A stretch of 64,000 nucleotides of DNA from Bradyrhizobium sp. C9 (lineage in GTDB: Bacteria; Pseudomonadota; Alphaproteobacteria; Rhizobiales; Xanthobacteraceae): NCBI RefSeq assembly GCF_002532045.1, contig NZ_NWTG01000005.1, positions 186,001 through 250,000 on the forward strand, in the 5' to 3' direction. The position numbers were made by a program, and so were the translations under genes. This document shows positions 18,730 through 27,177 of the stretch, piece after piece. Each line of letters begins with the position of its first letter. The first letter of the stretch is position 1. The notes under the pieces were generated by a model, which made no database searches, was not told the DNA's origin, and saw only the letters and a program-made list of their open reading frames with translations.

Positions 18730-18885
18730 GCTCCGCCTCGCCCCGCTTGCGGGGAGAGGCCGGAACGCATCGTCAGATGCGTTCCGGGTGAGGGGGAGCT
18801 TCCGCGACTCCTGTTGCCTCCGTGTGTGCGGAGACAACCCCTCACCCCAACCTTCTCCCCGCAAGAGCGGGGCGAGGGAGCGCAG
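18730..18885. repeat. Paired palindromic intergenic repeat
   Basis: A left end CTCGCCCCGCTTGCGGGGAG and an inverted right end CTCCCCGCAAGAGCGGGGCGAG enclose a middle with its own hairpin, GGAACGCATCGTCAGATGCGTTCC split by a short loop, and GGTGAGGGG/CCCCTCACC arms. This is the rhizobial REP-like class. Shorter relatives are at 34150-34185 and 52757-52780. It separates the SDR from the MaoC genes. Confidence 0.75.
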
Positions 18886-18911
18886 TTTCTTCGTGGCGAC
18901 AGGTCACCACC

Positions 18912-19319
18912 CTACAGCGCGATAACCGCTTCCCCCGCGAGCTTGATCTCGCCGTTCTGATCCTTCGTGGTGAGCGCGAGTTTCGCGCGTTTCTCGCCGC
19001 CCTGCTCGATCAGCTCGGTCACCGTGCCCTCGCAGGTCAACGCGGCGCCGAGCTGGGTGATCGCGGCAAAGCGGGTCGAGAACGAGCGGATCCGTGACGG
19101 CGCGACCGCGTCCGTCAGCGCCTGGCCGAGATAGCCCATGACCAGCATGCCGTGCGCGAACACGTCGGGAAACCCGGCCGCTTTCGCGAAGTCGATGTCG
19201 ACATGGATCGGGTTGTGATCGCCGGAAGCGCCGCAGTACAGCGCGAGGCGATGCCGGGTGATCGGCGGAAACGCCTTGTGGACGATGCGGTCGCCGACCG
19301 CGGGAACGCTGCTGCTCAT
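18912..19319 (-). CDS. MaoC-like hot-dog hydratase, catalytic subunit
   Basis: This 135-residue single hot-dog protein carries the (R)-specific enoyl-CoA hydratase 2 signature SGDHNPIHVD, with the catalytic pair Asp34 and His39 in the D-x4-H spacing. It overlaps the next gene upstream, another MaoC-like protein, by 4 bases (18912-19319 and 19316-19771). The partner lacks the dyad, so the two probably form one heteromeric hydratase, as known for split steroid side-chain hydratases such as ChsH1/ChsH2. It would hydrate an enoyl-CoA in the pathway encoded here. Confidence 0.88.
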   Translation of the reverse strand: MSSSVPAVGDRIVHKAFPPITRHRLALYCGASGDHNPIHVDIDFAKAAGFPDVFAHGMLVMGYLGQALTDAVAPSRIRSFSTRFAAITQLGAALTCEGTVTELIEQGGEKRAKLALTTKDQNGEIKLAGEAVIAL

Positions 19320-19771
19320 GACGGCCTCGCATTGCGCACCACGATGGTGCGCGAGGTATCGGCGACATGGACGCCGGCCTGGTTCGTGGCCGCGGTCTCG
19401 ACCACGATCAGCGTCATCGCCCCGCCCTTCTTCTCGGTCACGCTGGTGACGCGCGGCCGAAAGGTCAGGGTGTCGCCGACCACCACAGGCGCGTGATAGT
19501 CGAAGCGCTGCTCGCCATGCAGCACGCGGGCGAGATCGATGCCGAGCGCGGTCAGGAACTCGAACGGCTCAGCCGCGTCCATCATCTCCAGACAGAACAG
19601 ATAGGTCGGCGGCACCGGCGCCGCCGCCAAGCCTGCCGCCTGCGCGGCGCTGCCGTCGCGATAGACCGCATTGGTCTCGCCGAGCGTGTCGAGGAAAAAG
19701 CGCAGGCGCCCCGGCTCGACGCGCGCGGTCACGGGCGTGAACGTACGCCCGACGGCGGATTGATCGACCAT
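19316..19771 (-). CDS. MaoC-like N-terminal (FAS1-type) hot-dog partner subunit
   Basis: This 151-residue protein is a MaoC N-terminal-domain-like hot-dog fold. At the place of the D-x4-H active site it reads GETNAVYRD, so the catalytic Asp/His pair is missing. That is typical of the structural or substrate-binding half of a split hydratase. It lies directly upstream of the catalytic MaoC gene with a 4-base stop/start overlap, and 7 bases downstream of the thiolase. Translational coupling and complex formation are inferred from this arrangement. Confidence 0.85.
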   Translation of the reverse strand: MVDQSAVGRTFTPVTARVEPGRLRFFLDTLGETNAVYRDGSAAQAAGLAAAPVPPTYLFCLEMMDAAEPFEFLTALGIDLARVLHGEQRFDYHAPVVVGDTLTFRPRVTSVTEKKGGAMTLIVVETAATNQAGVHVADTSRTIVVRNARPS

Positions 19772-19778
19772 GGCTGCC

Positions 19779-20963
19779 TCAGGCGCGTTCGTAGAGCGTC
19801 ACGACGCAGGCGCCGCCGAGACCGAGATTGTGCTGCAGCCCGAGTCGCGCGCCCTCCACTTGCGTTGCAGCCGCCGTGCCGCGCAGCTGCCGCGTCAGCT
19901 CGTAGCACTGCGCGAGGCCGGTGGCGCCGAGCGGATGGCCCTTCGACAGCAACCCGCCGGACGGATTGGTGACGATCCTGCCGCCATAGGTGTTGTCGCC
20001 GTCGTCGATAAACTTCGCGGCCTCGCCCTCGCCGCACAGGCCGAGCCCTTCATAGGTGATCAGTTCGTTATGGGCGAAGCAATCGTGCAGTTCGACGACG
20101 TCGAGATCATCAGGCCCGATGCCGGCGGCTTCATAGACCTTCTTCGCGGCATCGCGCGCCATGTCGTAGCCGACCACCTGCATCATGTCCGACGCGCCGA
20201 AGGTCGACGGCGTGTCGGTCGTCATCGCCTGCGCGGCGATGCGGACGCTCTTGTTGAGGCCGTGCTGGTCTGCGAACATCTCCGAGACCAGGATCGCGGC
20301 GGCGCCGCCGCAGGTCGGCGGACAGGCCATCAGCCGCGTCATCACGCCGGGCCAGATCACCTGGTCGTTCATGACGTCGTCGGCGGTGACTTCCTTGCGG
20401 AACAGCGCCAGCGGATTGTTCTTGGCGTGACGGCTCGCCTTCGCGCGCACTTTGGCAAAAGCGCTGAGTGGCGTGCCGTATTTCTTCATGTGACTGAGGC
20501 CCGCACCGCCGAAATAGCGCAGCGCCAGCGGCACGCCGGGGGCATCGACCAGCTTGTCTGCAGCAGCGTCGAAATCGTCGAATGCGCTGGGACGGTCAGT
20601 GAACACGGCCCCGAGCGCGCCGGGCTTCATCTGCTCGAAGCCGAGCGCCATCACGCAATCGGCGGCGCCCGATTCAATCGCCTGCCGCGCCAGGAACAGC
20701 GCGGTCGAGCCGGTCGAGCAGTTGTTGTTGACGTTGACGATCGGGATGCCGGTCATGCCGACCGGATAAAGCGCCCGCTGGCCGCAGGTGGAGTCGCCGT
20801 AGACATAGCCGACATAGGCCTGCTGCACACGGCCGTAATCGAGCCCGGCGTCAGCGAGCGCGAGCTTGGCCGCCTCGGCGCCCATCACATGATACGGCGC
20901 ATTGGCGCCGGGCTTGACGAACGGGATCATGCCGACCCCGGCAACATAGGTGCGTGACGTCAT
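19779..20963 (-). CDS. SCP2-type thiolase (lipid-transfer protein-like)
   Basis: This 394-residue thiolase-fold protein is of the SCP-x/Ltp kind. Cys82 in NNCSTGS is the nucleophile, His343 sits in GHPLGATG, and HNLGLGG near the C-terminus replaces the usual CxG cysteine motif of degradative thiolases. The start ATG at 20963 faces the TetR gene across a short intergenic region holding a palindrome. It is the first gene of the minus-strand set. It may do thiolytic cleavage or, like Ltp2-type proteins with MaoC/DUF35 partners, a retro-aldol cleavage. Confidence 0.88.
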   Translation of the reverse strand: MTSRTYVAGVGMIPFVKPGANAPYHVMGAEAAKLALADAGLDYGRVQQAYVGYVYGDSTCGQRALYPVGMTGIPIVNVNNNCSTGSTALFLARQAIESGAADCVMALGFEQMKPGALGAVFTDRPSAFDDFDAAADKLVDAPGVPLALRYFGGAGLSHMKKYGTPLSAFAKVRAKASRHAKNNPLALFRKEVTADDVMNDQVIWPGVMTRLMACPPTCGGAAAILVSEMFADQHGLNKSVRIAAQAMTTDTPSTFGASDMMQVVGYDMARDAAKKVYEAAGIGPDDLDVVELHDCFAHNELITYEGLGLCGEGEAAKFIDDGDNTYGGRIVTNPSGGLLSKGHPLGATGLAQCYELTRQLRGTAAATQVEGARLGLQHNLGLGGACVVTLYERA

Positions 20964-20980
20964 CGCGGATCCTCCCGGAA

Positions 20981-21015
20981 ATTACCCACTGGACTATTTA
21001 TTACCCATGGGTAAT
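20981..21015. promoter_or_regulatory. Candidate TetR operator between divergent genes
   Basis: A perfect 16-bp palindrome, ATTACCCATGGGTAAT, lies at 21000-21015, and an extra half-site ATTACCCA lies at 20981-20988, 19 bases earlier. It falls between the divergent thiolase (start 20963) and TetR (start 21058) genes. Position and symmetry suit a TetR-type autoregulatory operator; binding is inferred. Confidence 0.65.
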
Positions 21016-21057
21016 ATACGGGCACCCTTCCGGAGTCAATGCGACAACAGCCACGCG

Positions 21058-21822
21058 ATGGACGCCCGCTTCCCCCCTTCCAGCACCGAGTCGCCCTGGC
21101 TGCCGTTCGAGAGCCGGCGCCGCGCCCGCGACGAAAAGCGCGAAGCCGTGCTGCGCGCCGCCGTGCAGCTGTTCCTCGAACAGGGTTATCACCGCGCCAC
21201 GCTGAACGACGTCGCCAAGCGCCTGAACATCACCAAGCCTGCGCTCTACAATTACTTCCGCGGCAAGGACGAGATCCTGTTCGAGTGCTGGTCGATCGGC
21301 CACGAGCTGGTCGACGAATGCATCGCCGAGACCTCGGCCGGCGTCGGCAGCGGCCTCGACAAGCTGCGCAAGCTCACCATCCGCTACGCCGAGCTGATGA
21401 CGACGGACTACGGCAAGAGCCTGGTCCGCTTCGACCTCCGCGATCTCAGCGAGCACAACCGCAAGACCGTGCAGACCGCGAAACGGCGGATCGACCGCGC
21501 CTTCCGCGACTATATCGCCGCTGGCATCGCGGACGGTTCGGTGAAACCCTGCGACCCGAAGCTCGCGGCGTTCGCCATCGCCGGCTCGCTGAACTGGATC
21601 GGCCACTGGTTCCAGCCCGGCGGTGAACTAACCGGACGGGCCGTCGCCGAGGAATTCGCGATCCGCCTTACCGACGGCATCGCCAAAGGAACAACGCGCA
21701 AGAAGGCGGACAAACCGCCTCGCAAGGGAAACGCATCAAGGGAGGACAGGAGTGAACATCACACACGGACTGCGGCGGGCGCTGCAGGTCAATCCAAACG
21801 GACTCGCGGTCGTCTGCGGTGA
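21058..21822 (+). CDS. TetR-family transcriptional regulator
   Basis: This 254-residue regulator has an N-terminal TetR helix-turn-helix (about residues 26-72, with ATLNDVAKRLNITKPALYNY as its core) and an all-helical ligand domain of the TetR_C type. The frame runs upstream to 20950, but the ATG at 21058 is preferred because it places the palindrome outside the gene. It is divergent from the thiolase operon, and its last 71 bases overlap the acyl-CoA ligase in another frame. It probably represses both sides until an acyl-CoA pathway intermediate binds. The C-terminal 40 residues are Lys/Arg-rich. Confidence 0.88.
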   Translation: MDARFPPSSTESPWLPFESRRRARDEKREAVLRAAVQLFLEQGYHRATLNDVAKRLNITKPALYNYFRGKDEILFECWSIGHELVDECIAETSAGVGSGLDKLRKLTIRYAELMTTDYGKSLVRFDLRDLSEHNRKTVQTAKRRIDRAFRDYIAAGIADGSVKPCDPKLAAFAIAGSLNWIGHWFQPGGELTGRAVAEEFAIRLTDGIAKGTTRKKADKPPRKGNASREDRSEHHTRTAAGAAGQSKRTRGRLR

Positions 21823-23308
21823 GCGGCGGCGCAACTGGCGCGAGGTCGGCAGGCGCGTCGCCCGCCTCGCCGCCGCGATCCGCTCGCTTGGCGCCGGCAA
21901 CGGCGACCGCGTCGCGATCCTGTCGCTGAACTCCGACCGCTATCTCGAACTGTATCTGGCCGTCGGCTGGGCCGGCGCCGTGATCGTGCCGCTCAACATC
22001 CGCTGGTCGCCGATCGAGAACGAGGACGCATTGCGCGACTGCCGCGCGACGGTCCTGTTCGTCGACAAGGCGTTTGCGCCGGTCGGCACGACGCTGGCGA
22101 ACGCCATCCCTGGCCTCAAGCTGGTCTATGCCGATGAGGGCGAGACGCCGGCGGGCATGGAGGATTACGAGACGCTGATCGCGCGTAGCGAACCCATGCC
22201 GGACGCGATGCGCACCCGCGACGACCTCGCCGGCATCTTCTATACCGGCGGCACCACCGGCCGCTCCAAGGGCGTGATGCTGAGCCACGGCAATCTGATG
22301 GCCAATGCGCTGAACGCGCTCGGCGAAGGCCTGTGGCCAGGCACCTCGATCTACCTGCACGCCGCGCCGATGTTCCACCTCGCCAATGGTGCGGCGATGT
22401 ATTCGGTGCTGCTGTCGGGCGGCTCCAATGTCGTGATCCAGGGCTTCACGCCGGACGGCGTCGCGGCCGCCGTGCAGAAGGAGCGAATCACCGACGTGCT
22501 GCTGGTGCCGACCATGATCCAGATGTTCGTCGATCACCCGACGCTCGGCAGTTACGACCTGTCGTCCCTGGAGCGGATCTCCTACGGTGCTTCCGTGATC
22601 AGCGATGCCGTGATGATGCGCGCCATGAAGGCGCTGCCGCACGTCGAATTCACCCAGGCCTATGGCATGACCGAGTTGTCGCCGATCGCGACGCTGCTGC
22701 ACTGGAAGGAGCATATCGGCGACGGCCGCGCCAAGGGCCGGCATCGCGGCGCCGGCCGTGCCACGCTTGGCGCCGAAGTCAAGATCGTCGATGCCGAGGA
22801 CGAGGTGGTGCCTCTGGGCACCGTCGGCGAGATCGCGGTGCGCGGCGATATGGTGATGATGGGCTATTGGGAGCGACCCGAGGAGACTGCACGCGCCGTG
22901 ATCGACGGCTGGATGCACACCGGCGACGGCGGCTACATGGACGAGGACGGCTTCGTCTACGTGGTCGACCGCGTCAAGGACATGATCATCTCCGGCGGCG
23001 AGAACGTCTATTCGGCCGAGGTCGAGAACGCGCTGGCCCAGCACCCGGCGGTGGCGCAATGCGCCGTGATCGGCATCCCGAGCGAGCGCTGGGGCGAACA
23101 GGTCCACGCTGTCGTGGTGATGAAGAGCGGCGCCAGCGCCACGCCGGACGAACTGATGGAGCATTGCAAGGCGCTGATCGCCGGCTACAAATGCCCGCGC
23201 AGCGTCGACATCACGGCGACCCCGCTGCCGCTCTCCGGCGCCGGCAAGATTTTGAAGCGCGAGCTGCGCAAGCCGTATTGGGAGAACCGCGAGCGGCGCG
23301 TGAGCTGA
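21752..23308 (+). CDS. AMP-forming acyl-CoA synthetase
   Basis: This 518-residue ANL-superfamily ligase activates a carboxylic acid to its CoA ester. The P-loop TGGTTGRSKG is at 165-174. The A5 region reads AYGMTE, and the hinge region reads HTGDGGYMDEDG. GGENVYSAEVE and the catalytic lysine in AGKILKRELR close the protein. Translation starts at GTG 21752 with GGAGG 6 bases upstream, inside the TetR gene, so the two are likely co-transcribed. It would feed the divergent beta-oxidation set. Medium- or branched-chain acids are plausible; specificity cannot be read here. Confidence 0.92.
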   Translation: MNITHGLRRALQVNPNGLAVVCGERRRNWREVGRRVARLAAAIRSLGAGNGDRVAILSLNSDRYLELYLAVGWAGAVIVPLNIRWSPIENEDALRDCRATVLFVDKAFAPVGTTLANAIPGLKLVYADEGETPAGMEDYETLIARSEPMPDAMRTRDDLAGIFYTGGTTGRSKGVMLSHGNLMANALNALGEGLWPGTSIYLHAAPMFHLANGAAMYSVLLSGGSNVVIQGFTPDGVAAAVQKERITDVLLVPTMIQMFVDHPTLGSYDLSSLERISYGASVISDAVMMRAMKALPHVEFTQAYGMTELSPIATLLHWKEHIGDGRAKGRHRGAGRATLGAEVKIVDAEDEVVPLGTVGEIAVRGDMVMMGYWERPEETARAVIDGWMHTGDGGYMDEDGFVYVVDRVKDMIISGGENVYSAEVENALAQHPAVAQCAVIGIPSERWGEQVHAVVVMKSGASATPDELMEHCKALIAGYKCPRSVDITATPLPLSGAGKILKRELRKPYWENRERRVS

Positions 23309-23482
23309 GGCGCGGCCCCATCAGGGCCCAGCCATCGCCTGATTGACGCGAGTTGAACAAGGACAAGCCAGCCAACGGCGAACCTGTCGTAATGTGATGT
23401 GGGCACGCCCGCGCCGTCACGCTTTCCTGAGCAAAAGGTGGAGGGGCTTTCATAACTTCCGGTGAAATGTGAAGATCACGCG

Positions 23483-24352
23483 ATGCATCCGCTGCGCACC
23501 CTTATCATCAGCATTTTCTTGTCGTGCAGCGCGGCAGGCTCGGCGGCCGCGGCCGAGCTTGTCCAATTCGATGGCGCGCAATTCTTGCAAGCCACGCCCG
23601 GTGCGCGGCAGAAGATCGCCGACGGCATACCAATCTTCCCGCCGGCGCCACGATCAGTCCATGGGTACATCCAAAAGCCAGATGGGCTGGGACCGTTTCC
23701 CGCCGTCATCGTGCTGCATGGCTGCGCGGGGTTAGGATCTTTGTTCGATCCTCACCTTGCGCATAATTTTTGGCCTGACGCACTCACGTCGTGGGGATAC
23801 GCTGTTCTGGTCGTCGACAGCTTTACGACGAGAGGTCTCAAGGATACCTGCGATACCGACACGGCGGCCTATCGCATGCAGGACGCATTCGGCGCTTTGT
23901 CCTTCTTCAGCAAGCAGCCCTATGTGGACAAGGACCGCGTTGCTCTATTGGGTTTTTCTGCCGGTGGCGTTGCGACACTTGCAGCGCTCAGGAAACGCGA
24001 TGATCAAATCTTTGAAATTGCTCCGGGGCTCGACTTCAAGGCCGGCGTCGCGTTTTATCCCTGCTACGGGTCAAGCCTGGACACAGCAAAACCGTTGTTG
24101 ATCCTGAACGGAGAGGATGACGATTGGTCGAAGCAATCGGTTTGCCGCACGATGATGAATTTGCGACCCGCAAGTGCAACGGCCGTCAAATTGGTCAGCC
24201 TTCCGAACGCCGTTCACGGTTTTGATCGCCCCGTGATGAATCCTGGACGCATGGCGTTTGGACATTGGATCGAATACAACGCCGAGGCGGCACGACGGGC
24301 AACCGAGGCGGTTCGCAACTTCCTGACGGATAGCTTGCAGAGCGGACGCTAG
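23483..24352 (+). CDS. Secreted dienelactone hydrolase-family alpha/beta hydrolase
   Basis: This 289-residue protein begins with a signal peptide (about 1-24, ending SAAAAE). The frame opens at GTG 23462, but the ATG at 23483 gives the cleaner signal peptide. The hydrolase core has an oxyanion HGCAG near 79-83, the nucleophile Ser159 in GFSAGG, an acidic residue in NGEDDD, and His in NAVHGF, so the triad is complete. Codon use is more AT-rich than its neighbours, which hints at later acquisition. The substrate is unknown. No operon partner is evident. Confidence 0.85.
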   Translation: MHPLRTLIISIFLSCSAAGSAAAAELVQFDGAQFLQATPGARQKIADGIPIFPPAPRSVHGYIQKPDGLGPFPAVIVLHGCAGLGSLFDPHLAHNFWPDALTSWGYAVLVVDSFTTRGLKDTCDTDTAAYRMQDAFGALSFFSKQPYVDKDRVALLGFSAGGVATLAALRKRDDQIFEIAPGLDFKAGVAFYPCYGSSLDTAKPLLILNGEDDDWSKQSVCRTMMNLRPASATAVKLVSLPNAVHGFDRPVMNPGRMAFGHWIEYNAEAARRATEAVRNFLTDSLQSGR

Positions 24353-24353
24353 C

Positions 24354-24397
24354 TTCCGGGTCGATGCTCACGCATTGCCCCGGAATGACGGGGATTC
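24354..24397. repeat. Partial CCGGAAT-type palindromic repeat
   Basis: TTCCGGGTCGATGC followed by GCATTGCCCCGGAATGACGG is a shortened relative of the repeat at 37565-37645. It lies just after the hydrolase stop and could form a hairpin there. Confidence 0.55.
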
Positions 24398-24478
24398 ATG
24401 ACGCCATTCACCAGCATCCGTTGACATCGGCACATGCGACCGATTGGATCGGTTCTAGCTTCAATCCAGCGAGTTCCG

Positions 24479-25075
24479 ATGTCCGCACCCGATACCAATG
24501 CCGACGGCAAGCCCCGCCGCCTGATGCACCGCCGCTCCGTCGAATGTCTCGGCTACCTCCGTGACGACGGGCTGTGGGAAGTCGAGGCGCGGCTGGTCGA
24601 CACCAAGCCCTATGCGCGGCAGGACAAGCATCGCGGCCTGCAGCAGCCCGAGGATCCCGTGCACGACATCAGGCTGCGGCTTGCGGTCGACGACAGTTTC
24701 ACGATCCGCGAGACCGGCACCACGATGGCCTCGACGCCCTACCCGTCCTGCCTCGACGTCGAAGGCATCCTGCAGCGCCTGGTCGGCGAACGCATCGGCA
24801 AGGGCTGGCGCGAGCTGGTCCGCAACAAGATCGGCAAGCTCGAGAGCTGCACCCATCTCGCCGAGCTGCTGGGTCCGGCGGTGACGACGCTGTTCCAGAC
24901 CGCGACCTCCGGCAAGGACCCGCAGGGCCGCGGCGCGCTCGATCACCAGCAGGGCGTCACCGAGCCGCCGTTCTTCGTCGGCGGCTGCTATTCGTGGCGG
25001 CTCGATGGGCCGGTCGTGGCCGAGACGTTTCCGCAGTTTGCGAAGAAGCCCGTTGAGGTGAAGCAGGGTTCGTGA
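24479..25075 (+). CDS. DUF2889-family protein
   Basis: This 198-residue cytosolic protein matches the DUF2889 family by its HRRSVECLGYLRDDGLWEVEA-like opening (about 15-34), the conserved CLDVEGILQRLVG region, and the CTHLAELLGP segment with conserved Cys/His. The ATG at 24479 is chosen over 24434 because the upstream 15 residues are not family-like. The C-terminal quarter contains GGCYSWR. Function is not established for the family. It is followed 57 bases later by the GrpB-family gene on the same strand. Confidence 0.8.
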   Translation: MSAPDTNADGKPRRLMHRRSVECLGYLRDDGLWEVEARLVDTKPYARQDKHRGLQQPEDPVHDIRLRLAVDDSFTIRETGTTMASTPYPSCLDVEGILQRLVGERIGKGWRELVRNKIGKLESCTHLAELLGPAVTTLFQTATSGKDPQGRGALDHQQGVTEPPFFVGGCYSWRLDGPVVAETFPQFAKKPVEVKQGS

Positions 25076-25132
25076 GCGACGCCACGGCCGCTGCCTGCGT
25101 GATACTCTGTGAGAAGCAATCAGGGGGTCAAC

Positions 25133-25684
25133 GTGGAGAAATACGGCGCCGGGTCGATCGTCGTCTCCGACTATGACCCAAACTGGCCTGGCTTGTTCGC
25201 GCAGGAGCGCGGGCGGATCGAGCAAGCTCTCGGCGCGTCCACCTTGGCCATCGAGCATGTCGGCAGCACCGCCGTTCCAGGTCTGCCGTCGAAGCCCATC
25301 ATCGACCTGCTGGTTGGGGTGCGCAGCCTCGAAGCGGCCAAGCAACGATGCATCGAGCCGGTTGAGGCGCTCGGCTATGTCTACATGCCTGAATACGCGT
25401 CATGGATCCCCGGCGAATTGTTCTTTCGCAAGGGACCTCCGGGTCCGTGGACCCACCATCTGCATATGATGGAGCCATCTCATCCGAATTGGGAGGCACG
25501 CCTGGTGTTTCGCGATTATCTGCGCGCGCATGGCGAGGCGGCCCGCGCCTACGCCGAGATCAAGCGGGCCCTCGCCGCCGCCTCAAAAGACGACATCGAA
25601 GCCTATCGGACCGGCAAGGATGCTTTCGTCGCGGAGACCACCGCCAAGGCGCGGGCATGGCGCGCAGCGGCACGAGACCAATAG
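25133..25684 (+). CDS. GrpB/UPF0157-family nucleotidyltransferase-like protein
   Basis: This 183-residue protein is a GrpB (UPF0157) family member. The signature IEHVGSTAVPGLPSKPIID (about 33-51) is present, including the GS and the later Asp of the nucleotidyltransferase fold, as well as HHLHMMEPSHPNWEARLVF-type residues further on. GTG at 25133 is preferred, with AGGGGG upstream; the frame also has an ATG-like opening at 25109. The biochemical role is unsettled in the family. The gene is probably cytosolic and independently expressed. Confidence 0.85.
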   Translation: MEKYGAGSIVVSDYDPNWPGLFAQERGRIEQALGASTLAIEHVGSTAVPGLPSKPIIDLLVGVRSLEAAKQRCIEPVEALGYVYMPEYASWIPGELFFRKGPPGPWTHHLHMMEPSHPNWEARLVFRDYLRAHGEAARAYAEIKRALAAASKDDIEAYRTGKDAFVAETTAKARAWRAAARDQ

Positions 25685-25765
25685 CACCAGCCGACCGCTA
25701 TTGCGCCAGTCAGCCCTGCATCGCGATGGGTTGATCCGTCCTGGCAGCTCACGTAGTCGTCCGGC

Positions 25766-26683
25766 ATGGACAAACATGCGGCCGACCTCAAGACGGCAGC
25801 CCTTCCCGATAAAAAAGCCATTCTGCTCGGGGTCACATGCGGCCTCGGCGCGGCGCTGTGCTGGGCTCTCGGCTTCGTGGCGACCCGGCACGGCCTGAAA
25901 GTCGGGTTCACGCCCGTGGACCTCCTGATGCATCGCTTCCTGTGGTCGGGCATCGTGTTCATCCCGCTCGTAGTGCGCGCCGGCCTGAAGGACCTCTGCG
26001 GCATCGGTTGGGGCCGCGGCATGGCGCTGATGATGTTGGGCGGCCCGGTGATGTCGCTGATCAGCTATGCCGGCTTCATGTTCGTGCCTTTGGGACACGG
26101 CAGCGTGATCCAGCCTTCCTGCGCGACACTGGGCGGACTGTTTCTCGCGGTCGTCCTGTTGAAGGAACAGATCTCACCCTCCCGGGTCGCCGGCGCCGTC
26201 GTCATCGTTGTCGGCCTTGCCGTCATCGGTAGCGAGTCGATCGGCCATATGGGATTGAGCGCCGTGATGGGCGATTTGATCTTCGTGACGACCGGATTGA
26301 TGTTTGCAGGCTTCGCCACGCTGGTGCGCTACTGGCGCGTGTCCGCGTTCTCGGTGGCGACCGTCATCAGCGTGCTGTCGCTCTCGCTGTTTCCGCTGTA
26401 CGCTGCCTCGGGCGGGCTCGCCCGCGACGCGGCCATCGGCCTGCACGAGAATGCGCTGCAGGCCGTCGCCCAGGGCATCCTGGCCGGGCCCGCAGCCATG
26501 TATTTGTTCGCGCTGTCGATCCAGCGGCTCGGCGTGGCCCGCGCGGCGGTTTTTCCTGCGACCGTGCCGGTGCTGACCTTGCTGCTGGGATGGCTGCTGA
26601 TCGGCGAGCCGCCGACCACGCTGCAGGCTGCCGGATTGGTCACGGTATTGGCCGGCTTCTATCTCGCGCAACGTCAGAGCTAG
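25766..26683 (+). CDS. EamA/DMT-superfamily transporter
   Basis: This 305-residue inner-membrane protein has ten predicted membrane segments as two EamA repeats (about 22-150 and 165-300). The second repeat ends with the typical EamA late segment FPATVPVLTLLLGWLLIGEP. The N-terminus is short and charged. Members export amino acids, metabolites or drugs by proton exchange; the substrate is unknown. It stands alone between the GrpB gene and the convergent AhpD-like gene, 30 bases apart. Confidence 0.88.
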   Translation: MDKHAADLKTAALPDKKAILLGVTCGLGAALCWALGFVATRHGLKVGFTPVDLLMHRFLWSGIVFIPLVVRAGLKDLCGIGWGRGMALMMLGGPVMSLISYAGFMFVPLGHGSVIQPSCATLGGLFLAVVLLKEQISPSRVAGAVVIVVGLAVIGSESIGHMGLSAVMGDLIFVTTGLMFAGFATLVRYWRVSAFSVATVISVLSLSLFPLYAASGGLARDAAIGLHENALQAVAQGILAGPAAMYLFALSIQRLGVARAAVFPATVPVLTLLLGWLLIGEPPTTLQAAGLVTVLAGFYLAQRQS

Positions 26684-26713
26684 CAATTCGGGGGACTAAT
26701 CCACACTACGCGA

Positions 26714-27175
26714 TCACGCCGCGGCGGAATGCTCGCGCACGGCCTGCGGCGGGTTGCGGAAGCCGATTGCGATCCGGTTGTATGTGTTCATCAGGCCGAT
26801 CGCGATAGTCAGGTCGACCAGCTGCTTCTCGTTGAACACCGCGCGGGCCGCCCGGTAATCCGCATCCGGGATCGCGGTCTCCGCCACACGCGTGACGGTT
26901 TCGGCCCAGGCCAGCGCCGCGCGCTCCTCGGCGTCGAACAGAACTACCGCCTCACGCCAGGCCTGCAGCAGCGCCAGCTTCTCGATCGCAACGCCCATTT
27001 TCTGCAAGCTGCGCGTATGCATGTCGAGGCAATAGGCGCAGCCGTTGATCTGCGAGATGCGCAGGTAGACGAGCTCGACCAGCGCCGCCGGGAGGCCGCA
27101 TTGGGTGAGGTAGCCATAGACGCCGCCGAGCGCCTTGATGCCCGCGGGCGCGACCTTGTTGTAGTCGACACGCAT
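26714..27175 (-). CDS. Carboxymuconolactone decarboxylase/AhpD-like protein
   Basis: This 153-residue protein has the alkylhydroperoxidase D-like core CAYCLDMHTRSLQKMG, with Cys46, Cys49 and His53 forming the AhpD CxxC-x3-H redox site. The ATG at 27175 starts a typical MRVDYNKVAP N-terminus; the larger frame upstream is not used. It lies 2 bases downstream of the cupin gene on the same strand, so the two should be one transcript. Peroxidase-type thiol chemistry is likely. The MocR gene diverges from the pair, as often seen for AhpD-like/cupin modules. Confidence 0.9.
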   Translation of the reverse strand: MRVDYNKVAPAGIKALGGVYGYLTQCGLPAALVELVYLRISQINGCAYCLDMHTRSLQKMGVAIEKLALLQAWREAVVLFDAEERAALAWAETVTRVAETAIPDADYRAARAVFNEKQLVDLTIAIGLMNTYNRIAIGFRNPPQAVREHSAAA

Positions 27176-27177
27176 GC

